Shown here: positions 62,672-64,000 of the stretch, piece by piece
How positions within the stretch are numbered: the first letter of the stretch is position 1
Layout: each line of letters starts with the position of its first letter
From: Nocardioides sp. YIM 152315
Lineage (GTDB): Bacteria; Actinomycetota; Actinomycetes; Propionibacteriales; Nocardioidaceae
Assembly: GCF_029210375.1 (NCBI RefSeq)
Contig: NZ_JARGER010000013.1
Location: 62,001 to 126,000 of the forward strand
Reading direction: 5' to 3'
DNA length: 64,000 nucleotides
Translations under genes and position numbers: made by a program
Notes under the pieces: generated by a model
What the model was told of the DNA's origin: nothing
Seen by the model: the letters and a program-made list of their open reading frames with translations, nothing else
The model's database searches: none

Positions 62672-64000
62672 ATGACGCAGAGCACCACGACGGTGGCGCC
62701 GGAAGCGACGCTCGACCCGGAGCTCAAGCGCATCGCCGGCGCCGTGATCACCGGGGCGGTCGCCGTCATCCTCGACACCACCATCGTCGGCGTCGCGCTG
62801 CACGAGCTCGGTGCCGCGCTCGACGCCTCGGTCGAGACCGTCCAGTGGGTCAGCACGGCGTACCTGCTCGCGATGTTCGTGAGCATCCCGGTCTCCGGCT
62901 GGGCACAGAACCGGCTCGGCGCCAAGCGGCTGTGGCTGCTCGCGCTGACGGTCTTTCTCGCCGGCTCGGTGCTGTGCGCCTGCGCGTGGAGCGTGGAGAG
63001 CCTGATCGCGTTCCGCGTGGTCCAGGGACTGGGTGGTGGCGTGATGATGCCGCTGATGACGACGATCCTGATGCAGGCGGCACATGGCCGGAACCTCGGC
63101 CGGCTGATGGCCGCCGTCAGCCTGCCCGCCGCGCTCGGTCCGATCCTGGGCCCGGTCGTCGGCGGGCTCATCCTCGGCGGCCTCTCGTGGCAGTGGCTCT
63201 TCCTGGTCAACGTGCCGTTCTGCGCCGTCGGCCTGGCCCTGGCCGTGCGACTCCTCCCCGCCGACGGTCCGGGGCGCCGGGTCAGGCTCGACCTCCCGGG
63301 GCTGCTGCTGGTCTCCCCCGGAGTCGTCGCCGTGATCTACGGGCTCTCGAACGTCGGCGGCAACGGTGGCTTCGGCCGCGCCGACGTCCTCGTCCCGCTC
63401 GCGGTCGGGCTCGTGCTGCTCGCGGCATTCGCGGTCTGGGGCCTGCGCCGTGGGTCGAGGGCGCTCATCGACGTACGCCTGCTCAGGCACCGACCGCTCA
63501 CCGTCTCCGCCGTGCTGCTCTTCCTCACCGGAGCCGCGCTCTACGGCGCCATGCTGCTGCTCCCCCTCTACTGGCAGACCGTCCGCGGCCAGGACGCCCT
63601 CGGCGCCGGCCTGCTGCTGATCCCGCAGGGCGTGGGCGCCCTGGCCTCGCGGGCGCTGGCCGGACGGCTCACCGACTCGATCGGCGGTCGCTGGGTCGCG
63701 GTCGTCGGCTTCGCCGTGCTCGCGGTCGCGACGCTCCCGTTCGCGTACGCCGACTCCACGACGCCCACGTGGTGGCTGCTGCTGGCCCTGCTCGCCCGCG
63801 GTCTCGGCTTCGGCGCGGTGGTCATCCCGCTGATGACGCTGGCCTACCAGGGCCTCGCTCGCGACGAGATGCCCGACGCCAGCATCGTGACCCGGGTCGC
63901 GATGCAGATCGGCGGCTCCTTCGGCACCGCCCTGCTCGCCGTGGTCGTCGCCGGCGCGGGCGGCTTCGACCGGGCCTTCTGGTGGTCGATCGGCCTCACG
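62672..64000 (+). CDS. DHA2-family MFS exporter (3' end outside window)
   Basis: The first 443 residues of an EmrB/QacA-type 14-helix exporter, cut by the right edge. Helix 1 carries VILDTTIVGVALHEL (motif D1). AQNRLGAKRLW is motif A, FRVVQGLGGGVMMPLMTT motif B, and AALGPILGPVVGGLILG motif C. The substrate is unknown; the divergent TetR suggests induction by an exported compound. ATG 62672 follows AGGGGGC. Confidence 0.88.
   Translation, partial: MTQSTTTVAPEATLDPELKRIAGAVITGAVAVILDTTIVGVALHELGAALDASVETVQWVSTAYLLAMFVSIPVSGWAQNRLGAKRLWLLALTVFLAGSVLCACAWSVESLIAFRVVQGLGGGVMMPLMTTILMQAAHGRNLGRLMAAVSLPAALGPILGPVVGGLILGGLSWQWLFLVNVPFCAVGLALAVRLLPADGPGRRVRLDLPGLLLVSPGVVAVIYGLSNVGGNGGFGRADVLVPLAVGLVLLAAFAVWGLRRGSRALIDVRLLRHRPLTVSAVLLFLTGAALYGAMLLLPLYWQTVRGQDALGAGLLLIPQGVGALASRALAGRLTDSIGGRWVAVVGFAVLAVATLPFAYADSTTPTWWLLLALLARGLGFGAVVIPLMTLAYQGLARDEMPDASIVTRVAMQIGGSFGTALLAVVVAGAGGFDRAFWWSIGLT

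Overview
The window reads as the chromosome of a high-GC actinobacterium. GC is very high, starts are often GTG or TTG, genes overlap by ATGA/GTGA, and the sterol-catabolism genes sit in the order known from Mycobacterium and Rhodococcus. Dispersed stem-loop repeats suggest a Nocardioides-like member of the Propionibacteriales, but that assignment is inference.

Left part (1-19.9 kb): steroid ring degradation. Bases 1-14.2 kb hold an almost complete KstR2-type regulon for the C/D-ring intermediate HIP: an SDR, echA20, ipdA, ipdB and ipdC, then (minus strand) fadE30, ipdF, kstR2 and fadA6, then fadD3, fadE31, fadE32 and fadE33. Two near-identical 18-bp operators lie at its divergent promoters (583-600, 9509-9526). 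After an MFS transporter and a membrane-anchored protein comes hsaA-hsaD-hsaC-hsaB (A/B-ring opening) behind a KstR-type box.

Middle part (20-50.4 kb): an accessory block that splits the steroid cluster. It starts with a cytoplasmic signalling module (GAF histidine kinase-REC, single-domain REC, REC-adenylate cyclase, Crp/Fnr). Next is a family-5 peptide/oligosaccharide ABC transporter whose genes are separated by a 71-bp tandem duplication that encodes two coupled micro-ORFs. From 30.7 to 47 kb lies an N-acetylgalactosamine (probably sulfated GalNAc-glycan) utilisation locus: a GH123-like glycosidase, a five-gene operon (AgaS-type SIS protein, ROK kinase, deacetylase, PfkB kinase, tagatose-bisphosphate-type aldolase), a cytoplasmic sulfatase, a carbohydrate ABC transporter, a DeoR regulator, and two homologous beta-propeller proteins, one secreted and one cytoplasmic. 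A phosphate transporter, a DUF47 protein and GlpD follow.

Right part (50.4-64 kb): the steroid genes resume with hsaE-hsaG-hsaF (degradation of the A/B-ring fragment to pyruvate and propionyl-CoA) divergent from kstD and a MaoC hydratase, sharing one perfect KstR box. Then come two alpha/beta hydrolases, a frameshifted LuxR-type regulator, and a TetR / YceH-methyltransferase / glutaredoxin operon divergent from a truncated DHA2 drug exporter.

The Hsa enzymes release HIP, FadD3 activates it to HIP-CoA, and the KstR2-controlled enzymes break it down. The middle island feeds GalNAc carbon into glycolysis as triose phosphates. No rRNA, tRNA, CRISPR array or transposase was seen, and no gene-free stretch exceeds 300 bases.
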